Part shown: piece by piece, positions 1 to 8,164 of the stretch | How positions within the stretch are numbered: the stretch's first letter is position 1 | Layout of the letters: every line of letters begins with the position of its first letter | NCBI GenBank assembly: GCA_021736985.1 | Contig: JAIPEW010000014.1 | Location: 1 to 64,000, forward strand | DNA from: Clostridiales bacterium | Lineage (GTDB): Bacteria; Bacillota; Desulfotomaculia; Desulfotomaculales; VENG01 | DNA: 64,000 nucleotides | Direction: 5' to 3' | Notes under the pieces: model-generated | Told to the model about the DNA's origin: nothing | Database searches by the model: none | The model's input: the letters and a program-made list of their open reading frames with translations, nothing else | Made by a program: the position numbers and the translations under genes

Positions 1-2
1 TC

Positions 3-134
3 GCAGTCAGGGGACGAGTGGAGTATCCCCTGGTGACCTATATCATTCCGGGCAACGTAGCACTCGAAGTGCTTAGGCTAATCAACCGGGCTTGCAAGGT
101 TACTCCTGCAAGCCCCCACTTCAAGCCCCGTTAG
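3..134 (+). CDS. C-terminal fragment of a plus-strand protein, possibly a TnpB tail (partial)
   Basis: A reading frame open from the left edge runs 43 codons to a TAG at 132-134. The residues look protein-like (VEYPLVTYIIPGNVALEVL) and end in a Pro/Lys-rich tail, so this is probably the end of a gene that starts outside the window. The stop lies inside a perfect 17-bp hairpin. This arrangement resembles the tnpB 3' end and right end of IS200/IS605-family elements, where the tail also overlaps the guide (omega) RNA. The assignment is inference: no catalytic residue is inside the window, and it could be any convergent gene. Confidence 0.3.
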   Translation, partial: AVRGRVEYPLVTYIIPGNVALEVLRLINRACKVTPASPHFKPR

Positions 135-150
135 GGGCTTGAAGTGGGGG
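113..150. repeat. Perfect 17-bp inverted repeat with a GTTA loop
   Basis: Bases 113-129 pair perfectly with 134-150 around the loop at 130-133. A second hairpin (88-96 with 107-115, loop 97-106) shares bases 113-115 with it, so the two stems compete. No T-run follows on the plus strand, so it is a poor intrinsic terminator there. Its position at the end of a plus-strand frame fits the subterminal hairpin of an IS200/IS605-type right end. A convergent-gene boundary structure is the alternative. Confidence 0.6.
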
Positions 151-612
151 TAGTTGACCACCCTGGATAACAGTCTTGTTATATACAACAGGCAGCTCTT
201 TTGGAGAATTGAAAAATTTTGAGTAAATATTTTTAATCTCGAGTTCAACTTCTTTAAGCTTATATTCCCTGTCTTGCTGGATCTCTTTTTTTAGGTTTAT
301 ATATTCCTCCCTTAATTCTTTCGGCAGTTCCTTACCTTCTTTTTGATTATTATTTTGAAGCCCTTTTGATACGTATTCTTCTTCTGACAGGTTAACCAGG
401 TCATTGTACAGCTGCTCGCCCCAGCTATATTTTAAGCGGCATTCAACCTCCTGCTCGACCGCAGCTTTTGTTTGTTCTCTGTAAATGTCATTAAAATACC
501 AGTGCATTTGTTCTTTTAAACTGTCACCATTGTTTTTCTCCCATTTATTATGGGCTTTTATCATTATCTCCCATACTTTTTTTTCTAGTTCACTCTCTAA
601 GATAATTTTCAC
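121..612 (-). CDS. Hypothetical hydrophilic, helix-rich protein (163 aa)
   Basis: The start is a GTG at 612, preceded by AGGAGGTG at good spacing. Longer readings to 726 have no ribosome binding site. The protein is charged and Glu/Lys-rich with no signal peptide or membrane segment, and the middle and C-terminal parts look like coiled helix (KELREEYINLKKEIQQ). I recognise no family. The last residues (about QLPPLQAPNGA) are encoded by the 17-bp hairpin at 113-150. The original C terminus may therefore have been replaced when a mobile-element end arrived there. It lies downstream of the primase-like gene in the same direction, about 120 bp away. Confidence 0.6.
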   Translation of the reverse strand: MKIILESELEKKVWEIMIKAHNKWEKNNGDSLKEQMHWYFNDIYREQTKAAVEQEVECRLKYSWGEQLYNDLVNLSEEEYVSKGLQNNNQKEGKELPKELREEYINLKKEIQQDREYKLKEVELEIKNIYSKFFNSPKELPVVYNKTVIQGGQLPPLQAPNGA

Positions 613-728
613 TTCTTTCACCTCCTGGATATAATAAAATACAGCCACGGAAATCCCACTCATTTTTTTTAACTGGTAGTATTTTTTAAACCAGATTAAA
701 TGTAAAAGGTGCCGGAAAGCCGGCACCC

Positions 729-1832
729 CTACCCTACAGATACTTCCGTGGTCACTTTTTTCTTGATCGTTACGGGCACGCCGTCCACGAGGAAAGTGAC
801 GGAATTCTGTTCTTCTTTTTTTAGCTTTAACAACACGTCGTCAACCCCTTTGCCCAGGTGTTTCGGCCAGGAACAGTTCTGGGGGTTGTAGCCGTTTTCC
901 CTTAGATGCCCCAGAAACTTCTCCAGTGCATTTTTTACGTTGGGGTTATCACGGGCATCGGAGTCAAATGCAATTACAGGGTCGCTTGCCTGCAGATTTT
1001 TAAGCAGTTCTTCTGCCTTTTTCCACGAGTTCACCCCCGGCACACCTATAAACGGAGTGTTCATCAATACCGAAGCGGCATCGGCTTTTAACGGGCCTTC
1101 CGTAATCCAGACTCTGCCGCTCCCCCCGGAGTAGTGGGCCGGGGCTTTCGGGGATGTGCCGTTAAGTTTTCCATTAGATGAAAACCACTTGTATTTTTCA
1201 TCGCCTTCGTCCAGGCGCATCTGCAGTGCCTGTATCCTCCCGTGTTCGTCTTTTACCGGTATCAAATACCCCCTGGGGGCAATAAAGTCCCAGTTTCTGC
1301 TGCGGGTAAAAAACCCGGGGACTCCTTCAAGGCCGTATTTTGCGTCAAGGTATTTTGCTATTTTGCGGCGTATTTTTGAGTTGCCCGCACCGGGGATAGA
1401 CTTAAACATGCGGTCGTGTATTTGCTTTTCTGTAAACCCCCTGGACAGGAGGTCGTCTTTGTGCCTTCTGGCCAGTTTAAGTATACCGAGAAATGTTCTA
1501 TACACTTTGTCCAGTTTTTCTATCCCGGCTGCCGGGTTTTCAGGCTTTACTTCTTTTATCTCCAGCGGCCCTATTTCATCTTTTAAAGTCATGTACGCCT
1601 CTTTACTGTTTATCTCGTAGTACATAGACCACAATGTAACGGCGTTTCCTTCAGTACCGCAGCGTTGGCATTTAAAGATATTATTTACAGTGTTTATATA
1701 CAGGTGCCCTTTGTTTCTATGTTTTATGGAATCACCGCAAAAAGGACACCTGTATACCTCTTCAGCGCCGGGCCCGGGTTTGATGTATATGAGCCCGAGT
1801 CTCTGGGCTACTCCGATAATATCGAAGTCCAT
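729..1832 (-). CDS. DnaG-type primase-like protein (zinc ribbon + TOPRIM)
   Basis: The product likely makes RNA primers for plasmid or transfer replication. The N terminus carries a CHC2-like zinc ribbon with paired cysteines C29/C32 and C55/C58 (CPFCG ... CQRCG). The C-terminal third has TOPRIM hallmarks: an acidic start at WITEGPLKAD (Glu 245) and the DxD pair in IAFDSDARDN (Asp 290/292), which would bind Mg2+. A short KGVDD segment near 330 also fits the phage/plasmid TOPRIM primase class. At 367 residues it is much shorter than chromosomal DnaG and lacks a helicase domain. The start is ATG with AGGGGGGA just upstream. It follows a RecB-family nuclease gene with a 10-bp gap, as part of a DNA-processing run. 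Confidence 0.8.
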   Translation of the reverse strand: MDFDIIGVAQRLGLIYIKPGPGAEEVYRCPFCGDSIKHRNKGHLYINTVNNIFKCQRCGTEGNAVTLWSMYYEINSKEAYMTLKDEIGPLEIKEVKPENPAAGIEKLDKVYRTFLGILKLARRHKDDLLSRGFTEKQIHDRMFKSIPGAGNSKIRRKIAKYLDAKYGLEGVPGFFTRSRNWDFIAPRGYLIPVKDEHGRIQALQMRLDEGDEKYKWFSSNGKLNGTSPKAPAHYSGGSGRVWITEGPLKADAASVLMNTPFIGVPGVNSWKKAEELLKNLQASDPVIAFDSDARDNPNVKNALEKFLGHLRENGYNPQNCSWPKHLGKGVDDVLLKLKKEEQNSVTFLVDGVPVTIKKKVTTEVSVG

Positions 1833-1842
1833 AACATCCCCC

Positions 1843-2910
1843 CTAGTCCCGGTTGACGAGTTTTAACTGGGGTTTCTTTTCTTTTAACTGCGCGCCGAGG
1901 CCCGAAATTACCTGCCTGCTCCAGCCTAGCTTTTTAAGCTGAGATGACGTCAGGTTAAAATACTTAAAAGGTTCTCTGCCTTCATGTAACAACTTTTTGA
2001 GTGCTTCTTTTTTCGCCTGTATATCCCACGTCCAGTAGCTGTCGGACCTGGAGGTATACATTTTTTTCTCCAGCTTTACCGGGCCGCAGGCTTCCACGTA
2101 TTCCTGCAGTTTGTTTTTCATCCCGTTTAAAGCGCCTTCCATTCGCATTGCCTCAGCGGCCAGCTCTTTTGCTTTCTCGTAAGTATCCACGTCTTCCGGA
2201 TTGGGAAGGGGATATTCTATGCAGTTTGCAGCGCAGCCGCAGTACCGGCACGCTTCCCCGGGAGTTGCGGGGAAAATTTGAGGGAATTCAGACGGCGCTT
2301 TTTCAAGTTCACTGAGCCGGTGCCGGATCGTTTTAGCAGTATCCAGGGCCCACCTGCGGGCATTTTCCAATTCTTTTTCGGTATATTTGTGCTCAATTGA
2401 CCTCCCGTGGCGAAGGAATACCAGCTTTCCCCTGACAGGTTCTTTTTTTAGACACCAGGCGTAGAGGGCCAGCTGGTGGTTTTCCAGGGGGTCGTATTCC
2501 TGCCAGTTAGTTTTCCAGTCAATTACCCTGGTTTCACCTTCTGACTCCCTGCAGAGGTCGATATAGCCCTGCAGGAAAATGTTCTCGCTTTCATCCAGAG
2601 GTCTTATAACATGTTCTTCAACCCTGTTTTCTGGAGAAAACTCCCGGAGGACAGCGTCCTGGCAGGAGAGCTTAAAAACTTCTTCTACGTCTATGTTTTC
2701 CAGTGAATCTGCGACTGCTTTACTTGTCACCCGGAAGAATTCTTCATCCCTTCTGTCGAGCCGCATTGCCGCTTCTATAACGTTGTGTACCGCCTTTCCC
2801 AGCAAAAGCGGGTATGACGGGCCTTCTTCTATTCCTGCCACGTAGGCAGCATAAAATGCTGCCGGGCAGGAAACAAATTTGGACAACCTGCTGAAGCTAA
2901 ATGTGTTCAT
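1843..2910 (-). CDS. RecB/Cas4-family PD-(D/E)XK nuclease with Fe-S staple
   Basis: This is a predicted DNA exonuclease of the PD-(D/E)XK superfamily. Visible motifs are a GKAVH histidine (H42), an acidic residue in GYIDLC (D118), the core VIDWKT (D131, K133), and a QLALYAW motif at 146-152, in the order typical of RecB/AddB/Cas4 nucleases. Four cysteines (C15 and C221-x2-C224-x5-C230) match the 4Fe-4S 'iron staple' of AddB and Cas4. No helicase motifs are present, so it is a stand-alone nuclease. Start ATG follows AAGGAGGG. Beside Bet recombinase, SSB and primase it could supply the resecting exonuclease, as lambda Exo does for Beta. No CRISPR genes are nearby, so a Cas4 role is unlikely. 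Confidence 0.85.
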   Translation of the reverse strand: MNTFSFSRLSKFVSCPAAFYAAYVAGIEEGPSYPLLLGKAVHNVIEAAMRLDRRDEEFFRVTSKAVADSLENIDVEEVFKLSCQDAVLREFSPENRVEEHVIRPLDESENIFLQGYIDLCRESEGETRVIDWKTNWQEYDPLENHQLALYAWCLKKEPVRGKLVFLRHGRSIEHKYTEKELENARRWALDTAKTIRHRLSELEKAPSEFPQIFPATPGEACRYCGCAANCIEYPLPNPEDVDTYEKAKELAAEAMRMEGALNGMKNKLQEYVEACGPVKLEKKMYTSRSDSYWTWDIQAKKEALKKLLHEGREPFKYFNLTSSQLKKLGWSRQVISGLGAQLKEKKPQLKLVNRD

Positions 2911-2922
2911 TTTCAGCCCTCC

Positions 2923-4749
2923 TTACAGGGTGGAGATTACTTTTTTAAATACCCTGGCCGCCTGCAGAGGCAGAGTATCTATTTTATCCACGTACACGCA
3001 GTTGTTGTAAATCATCTGGGCGTTAGGGAGAAACATCGGCGTACCGAAAAACAGCCCGATGACCCCTATACCTTTTTTCTCCGCTTCCCGGACAGCCTTT
3101 GCCGTATCATTAATCCCCCTATCCTTCTGGTATTTTTTATACGGCATCATGGGGAGCCCATCCGAAAGGACAATAAGTATTTTTTTGTCTTCCGCCCTTT
3201 TTTCCAGTTCTTTTGCAGCTACCCGGATAGAGTACCCGTCGCGGTTCTCGTTAGAAGCCCTTAAACCGGCGAGTTTTTCTTTTTCATCTTCGTCAAAATT
3301 TAATGCTTCAAAGTGGGTAACATCTCTCGGCATCCCGTCACTTCCTTCCGGCCTGACAACAGCCCCGGTAAAACCGGTAACTTTTACCGGAATTTTTAAC
3401 GCATGGCAGGTCTCCGTCAAAAGGCAGGCTGCTTGACGGGCACTGAACATTGATTTCCCTTTCATGCTCCCGGAACAGTCTACCAGCAGATAAACTGCCA
3501 GAGTTGGGATATCACCGGGTTCATCTATTCTGCAGAAGACTTTGGGGTTTTTTGCGCCAATTTTCCACAAGGAGCCGGTGTCGAGGCGACCTTTCCTCAA
3601 GTTCCTTTCTACAAAGGACTTTTTGTACTCAAGTATTTTGCGGATCTCGTTTGTGGTTCTTTTGATATAGGGCCGCGTCTTGTCGTACAGGGAATTGTAC
3701 TCTGCTTTGCTGCCGAAACAATTTTCCCTGCGCAAAAAGACACCCCTGTGAATCCCGGTAGAGATCTCCTCTTCTAACTCTCCCCCCGAGGTTTCTTCCG
3801 AAGACAGTTCTTCTTTTTCTTCCCTAAAAGACCTCGCTTCCAGATCTTTTAGCTCGTTTTCCGCCTCCCGTATAAGTTCCGGGTCGGGGACACTTTTATC
3901 TTTATCTGGACTGTCAGGGGATTCAATTGATTCCTTATCTTCACTATTTTCAGCGGGTTCTCCGGAAACTTCTTTTGAAGCACTTTCGCCTGCCTGTTCT
4001 TCTTCAATGGAAGGTTTTTCAGTTTCCTCTGCAATCGCCCCGGATTCTTTTTCTTCAGAAGTTATTGCGGCCCTGCGTGGGTCTACCTTTTGGGCAGGTG
4101 CTTTTGCAGGCTCATAAGTACCGCGGACTTCCGGGCTTTTTGAAGGAGGAGACATTTTAAGGTAGCTTTCCAGTTCTTTATACACTTGTTCAGCACAGTC
4201 CAGTGCGCCGAACGTGTCTTCTGCTATACGCCCCCGGTCAACAATGGGGATGCAGTTTTCTATTAGCTCGAGTACATCTTTTTGGGCAGCTATTTGATCC
4301 GGAACTCTCCCGCCGACCGCATAGGCTGTCAGGCCGCCGAGCAAAGCGTTAGTGCCAGTACCCCAGTCCTGTCTATTAGCAATAATATAGTCAGCCGAGA
4401 ACTTGAACCAGCCTGCTGTACCAGGGTAAGTATTGGACATTGCCAGCTCAATCCTGCTGTCCTCAATTATATTTAACAGCAAGGACAGCAGTTTGTCGCC
4501 TGTTTTCTCCATTACACCGCGGGAGGTAAACAATACATGCCCGCTTTCGTGTGCGCAAGAAGCTTTTAGCATTACCCAGCATTCCGCTTTACTGGCGGGG
4601 ACACCAGGCTCAATTTCGCCGTCGAACGGTGAAAGGGTAATAGTGCGCAGGTCCGTATAAGACCCTTTCCCGAACTTGAGGGTTAACTTGCGTCCCGAGA
4701 GGATGCGGGCCAGGGTCTGCAGCCTGACCCGCTTTAATTCTCTAATCAA
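2923..4749 (-). CDS. CobT-like VWA-domain protein, partner of the adjacent MoxR/CobS-type ATPase
   Basis: The C-terminal region is a von Willebrand A domain with a MIDAS motif DCSGS at 424-428 and a later VLSDG. The N-terminal region has a zinc-peptidase-like HESGH (67-71) followed by IIEDSRIE (94-101), an arrangement seen in CobT-like VWA proteins. The middle (about 190-340) is Glu/Ser/Pro-rich and low complexity, as in CobT. Family members work with AAA+ partners to remodel a target or insert a metal. The gene starts with TTG directly after the stop of the upstream ATPase, so the two are translationally coupled. No cobalamin or chelatase genes are present, so a plasmid or phage-type remodelling role is more likely than cobaltochelatase. 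Confidence 0.8.
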   Translation of the reverse strand: MIRELKRVRLQTLARILSGRKLTLKFGKGSYTDLRTITLSPFDGEIEPGVPASKAECWVMLKASCAHESGHVLFTSRGVMEKTGDKLLSLLLNIIEDSRIELAMSNTYPGTAGWFKFSADYIIANRQDWGTGTNALLGGLTAYAVGGRVPDQIAAQKDVLELIENCIPIVDRGRIAEDTFGALDCAEQVYKELESYLKMSPPSKSPEVRGTYEPAKAPAQKVDPRRAAITSEEKESGAIAEETEKPSIEEEQAGESASKEVSGEPAENSEDKESIESPDSPDKDKSVPDPELIREAENELKDLEARSFREEKEELSSEETSGGELEEEISTGIHRGVFLRRENCFGSKAEYNSLYDKTRPYIKRTTNEIRKILEYKKSFVERNLRKGRLDTGSLWKIGAKNPKVFCRIDEPGDIPTLAVYLLVDCSGSMKGKSMFSARQAACLLTETCHALKIPVKVTGFTGAVVRPEGSDGMPRDVTHFEALNFDEDEKEKLAGLRASNENRDGYSIRVAAKELEKRAEDKKILIVLSDGLPMMPYKKYQKDRGINDTAKAVREAEKKGIGVIGLFFGTPMFLPNAQMIYNNCVYVDKIDTLPLQAARVFKKVISTL

Positions 4750-6165
4750 TTAACTTCCCCCTAACTGGGACTCTATTGTGTCTGAGACCTGGGATATTTC
4801 GAATGTATCGTCCAGGCCGTCAGTTAAAACAGAAGCTGCTATGCTTTTCAGCGTACCGCACCCGTCCAGTTCTTCCCGGGCAACGCGGAACAAAGCTCGT
4901 ACGGACAGTACTTTTTCAGACAAATCGCCGTTATCTACACCTTTAGCTAAAGACTCAAACAGCATGGCGAGTTTTTCAGAAGCAGATTCCCTGGTGCCTG
5001 TCTCTTTACGAATAAGTTCTGCTAACTTGCTGTAACTTAAATGAGGTACGGAAACAGAGCGGAAGCGGTCCTGGAAAGCTTCGTTTAATACTTTTGTACC
5101 CGAGTACCCCATATTCATGCACCCGACAAGCCTGAAAGTAGAAGGCGCATAAATAGTTCCGTAGCCGGGTACCTGAAGCGTTTTCTGCCAGTCCAGGAGG
5201 CCGTGGAGTAAAGAGGTAACTTCCGGAACGAGCATGTTTATCTCGTCAATGATTACCAACTCACCGTTTTCCACGGCCCTTGTAAGCGGGCCGGGCTCGA
5301 AACCTACTTTCATCTGGGAACCTCTTATTTTCTGGATAATCGACTCTGCGTTTACACCGGCGTGCCTGCAGGCACTGCGGAGCTTTGCTTCCGTTATAAT
5401 GTCCATATCGTCTGTCGGGACGAGCGTGCGGGCTCCTAACAGCGCTTCACTGTTCAAGTCAATACCCCCGAAAATTTTAGTCACCGGCAAAAGGAAAACT
5501 GCAGCCAGGGTTTCTGCCATGGTTGACTTGCCCGAACCCTTGGGGCCTATTAACAGAGGTGCTTCCCAGTACCCGCCGTCTTTTCCGTAGACTAACGAGG
5601 ATACGGCGCAGATTAGCTCACTTCCGCTGGGGACGTAGCCGGGCTGCGGGATTCTCCTTTTTTGTTCATCAGTGAGGTTTTCCAACTGGCTCTCCCTAAA
5701 GCTCAGCACTTTTTTAAACACTTTTTCCGGCAGACGATAGCGTTTGAGCCATTCCAGTTCTTCGGGAAGTTCTACCACCGGTTCCGGGCTGGATTCCACT
5801 TCGCCTACCTCCAGCAGCTCAAAATCCCCGGGGCGGTCGAGTATTTCATCGGTAACATCTTTTTGTATTTTTACCGGATTAACCTGGGTATTTTCTATAT
5901 CTATAGACACAGGGACATCCACGCCCGCAGCATAGGCCAGAGCCCCCAGGTGCCAGCAGGGTTTTCCGTCCTGCGTCGCCCTGCAGGTGTGGTATACGAC
6001 GAGAGAATCCTCTTTTATTAGAGCAGCAAGCTGGCGCTTTTTGGACGACGATGATATTCTGTATTCCATGTATAAAGTGCCGTCTGCTGCAACTCCAAAA
6101 CCCCGGATAAGGTCTTTATACCCGGGGGAAAAAGCACTCTCCACGTTTTTGGGCCATATTTTCAA
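4750..6165 (-). CDS. MoxR/CobS-like AAA+ ATPase with an N-terminal Cys/His module
   Basis: This is an AAA+ ATPase of the MoxR/CobS/GvpN type. Walker A is GPKGSGKS (about residue 207) and Walker B is VIIDEIN (about 304-310), followed by a region matching sensor 1 (GCMNMGYSG) and an arginine-containing QDRFRSV segment. The N-terminal 90 residues hold a C-x8-C-x-H cluster (HTCRATQDGKPCWH) reminiscent of a SWIM zinc finger, usually a nucleic-acid or protein contact. A TTG at 6165 is placed correctly behind GGGAGGGG; the TTG at 6171 is too close. It forms a two-gene unit with the VWA protein next to it. The substrate is unknown. Confidence 0.8.
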   Translation of the reverse strand: MKIWPKNVESAFSPGYKDLIRGFGVAADGTLYMEYRISSSSKKRQLAALIKEDSLVVYHTCRATQDGKPCWHLGALAYAAGVDVPVSIDIENTQVNPVKIQKDVTDEILDRPGDFELLEVGEVESSPEPVVELPEELEWLKRYRLPEKVFKKVLSFRESQLENLTDEQKRRIPQPGYVPSGSELICAVSSLVYGKDGGYWEAPLLIGPKGSGKSTMAETLAAVFLLPVTKIFGGIDLNSEALLGARTLVPTDDMDIITEAKLRSACRHAGVNAESIIQKIRGSQMKVGFEPGPLTRAVENGELVIIDEINMLVPEVTSLLHGLLDWQKTLQVPGYGTIYAPSTFRLVGCMNMGYSGTKVLNEAFQDRFRSVSVPHLSYSKLAELIRKETGTRESASEKLAMLFESLAKGVDNGDLSEKVLSVRALFRVAREELDGCGTLKSIAASVLTDGLDDTFEISQVSDTIESQLGGS

Positions 6166-6188
6166 ATGCAACCCCTCCCAAAATTAAT

Positions 6189-6217
6189 AAAAGGAGCAGC
6201 TAAATGCCGCTCCTTCT
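6189..6217 (-). terminator. Intrinsic terminator after the bet gene
   Basis: AAGGAGC (6191-6197) pairs with GCTCCTT (6209-6215). Read on the minus strand the stem is followed by TTTTATTAATTT. It sits just after the Bet stop codon and may limit read-through into the ATPase/VWA genes. Confidence 0.65.
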
Positions 6218-6218
6218 T

Positions 6219-7373
6219 TTAGGCTGAAATAGATTCCATTTCTATAGCTACGCCTTTGCTGGTTTCCTCGGCAGGGCCGGTGACAATTACTTCGTCGCCT
6301 TCTTTTACCTTGGAAAGCTGCTCTTTTAATAAATCCCTGGTTCCGCCGCTGGCGCTGATATAGTATTTAGTACCGTCCTTGTCTACAGCAAGGGCGTAAG
6401 TTACATCACTTTTTTTGCCGTCTTTGGGGCCGTCTCTATAATAAAGCCTGCGCTGAGTTTCTTCCGCCGCAGAGTCTTTTACCTCGCACTTTTCGACATA
6501 AACTCTGTTCTGGTTGTCCTCTTTAACCAGTTTACCGCAAACCTGGACTATATCCTGGGCCTGGTAACTCTTATCTATACCGATCAGGAAATATGTTTCG
6601 TCTTCATCAGTAGAAAAGGCCGGCACTACATAATCATCCAGCTTATCCAGGTAGTCCGGGGAATCTAAAAGCAGCAGTTCGCCGCTAAAATCCTGTCCAT
6701 TAGCTGCTTTTGGTTCAGGAGTCCGGGTATGGTTTTGCTGCTTTTCTTCAGTTTTTTGTTCCTGTTCATCTACTCTTTCAGTATTATCTTTTGATTCAAA
6801 AGAGTTGTTTTTGGGGGTTTTTTCAGGAGCATTTTTGTCAAGTTCTTCTTCGATATATACATTACCGCCCAATTCCAGGGCAAAGGCCATTCTATAACCT
6901 GCAGCTTCTGCACATTTTTTCAGCAGCGTTTCCGGCATGCTTGCCCACATGCCGACGGGTTTGCCTTCTTTTGTCTTGCAGTACTCACGGAACGGTAAGG
7001 ACTCAACAGCAGGCTCCTGCCAGTCATTGCGGTATATTTTAGCAGTAGCACGAACCAGCTGCCCTTTTTCATTGTAGACAGGTTCTTTGATTACCCCGCC
7101 CAATTTGCCCGAACGTTCTGCAACTGCACGGAAACCGTCTATACCAATAATAATTACGTTGGTCTTTTCCCACCTGCCCGTGTCATAGTTTTTCTGGTTG
7201 CGTGTAAGCAGGTGTATTTGCCCGTCAAGAGGGTCCAGTCCCAGCTTGGAAGCTCTATACAAAAACCTCTGGAACTCCGTTTCTGATACAGCCTCTGAAC
7301 CGACTGTTTCCCTTATCAGCTTCACATGTTCGTCGCTGAACCCGTGAAGGCTATTATTTTTCTTTTCAGCCAA
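6219..7373 (-). CDS. bet: Phage-type recombination protein Bet (RecT/Red-beta family) with C-terminal extension
   Basis: The product likely anneals complementary single strands in homologous recombination. The N-terminal 185 residues match the Bet family pattern: a region with GLDPLDGQIHLL, then IGIDGFRAVAERSGK, a short RATAKIYR strand, and the final WASMPETLLKKCAEAAGYR helix. After a Gln/Glu/Lys-rich linker (about 195-235) comes a non-standard C-terminal part of two beta-rich stretches (about 245-310 and 325-384). These look like nucleic-acid-binding OB-type segments, unlike lambda Beta, which ends shortly after its core. Start is TTG behind AAGGAGGAGG. SSB is transcribed just upstream and a RecB-type nuclease lies further down, a recombination set typical of phages and large plasmids. 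Confidence 0.9.
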   Translation of the reverse strand: MAEKKNNSLHGFSDEHVKLIRETVGSEAVSETEFQRFLYRASKLGLDPLDGQIHLLTRNQKNYDTGRWEKTNVIIIGIDGFRAVAERSGKLGGVIKEPVYNEKGQLVRATAKIYRNDWQEPAVESLPFREYCKTKEGKPVGMWASMPETLLKKCAEAAGYRMAFALELGGNVYIEEELDKNAPEKTPKNNSFESKDNTERVDEQEQKTEEKQQNHTRTPEPKAANGQDFSGELLLLDSPDYLDKLDDYVVPAFSTDEDETYFLIGIDKSYQAQDIVQVCGKLVKEDNQNRVYVEKCEVKDSAAEETQRRLYYRDGPKDGKKSDVTYALAVDKDGTKYYISASGGTRDLLKEQLSKVKEGDEVIVTGPAEETSKGVAIEMESISA

Positions 7374-7398
7374 AGGAATTCCTCCTCCTTAAAATTTT

Positions 7399-7821
7399 TT
7401 AGAACGGGACATCGTCTTCATCGAAGCTTATTTCACTGCCGAAACTGTCGGGAGGAGCATCTTCGTCTCTCGGCAGCGGTGGATCTTCAACTTTCTGCCC
7501 GTTTTTATCGTTTAAAGTAAACCTTGCGTCCCATATTTGAACTTCTGCGGCTTTGCGGCGAATGCCGTTTGAGTCGTCGTAAGACCTGATGTGCAGCTCG
7601 CCGACTATTTCAATAGGTTTTCCCTTCTTGAAATAGTTGGAGATGAATTCCGCCGTTTTGTTCCAGGCCACTACGTTAATAAAATCAGTGACCGAGTTCC
7701 CGTCTTTGTCTTTAAACCGCCGGTTTACAGCCATAGTAGCTTTGGCTATTTTAGACCCGTTTTCCAGGTTTTTAAAATCCGGGTCGGCTACCAGGCGGCC
7801 TGCAAGAATAGAGTAATTCAC
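7399..7821 (-). CDS. ssb: Single-stranded DNA-binding protein
   Basis: A standard bacterial SSB. The OB fold occupies about residues 1-105 (MNYSILAGRL at the start, then FINVVAWNKTAEF and GKPIEIVGELHIRSY), followed by an acidic disordered tail ending in DDVPF, the tip that recruits partner proteins. The length of 140 residues is normal. It starts with GTG behind AAAGGGGG and is followed after 25 bp by bet. SSB genes are common on conjugative plasmids, where they coat incoming or displaced strands. The fold, length and C-terminal tip make this assignment secure. Confidence 0.97.
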   Translation of the reverse strand: MNYSILAGRLVADPDFKNLENGSKIAKATMAVNRRFKDKDGNSVTDFINVVAWNKTAEFISNYFKKGKPIEIVGELHIRSYDDSNGIRRKAAEVQIWDARFTLNDKNGQKVEDPPLPRDEDAPPDSFGSEISFDEDDVPF

Positions 7822-7875
7822 GCGAATTCCCCCTTTTATAAATAAAAAATCCCCTCGTTGTTAGAGCCAGGGTTT

Positions 7876-8148
7876 TCAGTCCATATTTACCGCTTCACTA
7901 CCGTTGCCGGCTATTTTTATAACTCCGGGAACCATTTCGATAACCATCTTTGTGTTTTTAGGCATCTCAAAAGATGTGGTTTCAATACTGGAACCTTCGG
8001 ACGCCTTCACCTCCACCTGTACGTATCCAGGCCAGGGTGTTGGTATAGCCCGGATGATATCCTTACACTTCTCTGCAGCTTTTTTTATCTTCTGGGCCGT
8101 AGAGTGTTCCCGACCTACACCTGTATAAACCGCAAAGCTTGTAGTCAT
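7876..8148 (-). CDS. Hypothetical small protein (90 aa) between SSB and a DNA-binding-like gene
   Basis: Start ATG has a strong GGAAGGAGG signal. The sequence is alpha/beta mixed: a basic helix (QKIKKAAEKCKDIIRAI) then beta-rich segments (GYVQVEVKASEG, KMVIEMVPGVIKIAG). There is no signal peptide, membrane segment or catalytic motif that I recognise. Its leader contains two mutually exclusive hairpins directly before the ribosome binding site, so its translation may be regulated. By position it belongs to the SSB/Bet run. Function unknown. Confidence 0.65.
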   Translation of the reverse strand: MTTSFAVYTGVGREHSTAQKIKKAAEKCKDIIRAIPTPWPGYVQVEVKASEGSSIETTSFEMPKNTKMVIEMVPGVIKIAGNGSEAVNMD

Positions 8149-8164
8149 AATTTTCCTCCTTCCA

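Noticed and set aside
1156-1620. 154-codon plus-strand open frame opposite the primase gene
   Set aside because: It lies fully within a gene with clear motifs, has no ribosome binding site, and its composition is that of antisense sequence.
1843-2910. Cas4 of a CRISPR system
   Set aside because: The iron-staple nuclease motif is shared by Cas4 and RecB/AddB proteins; no repeats or other cas genes exist in the window.
2923-6165. Cobaltochelatase CobS/CobT for vitamin B12
   Set aside because: Similarity is to the general MoxR-VWA arrangement; there is no CobN or cobalamin gene and the neighbours are DNA-processing genes.
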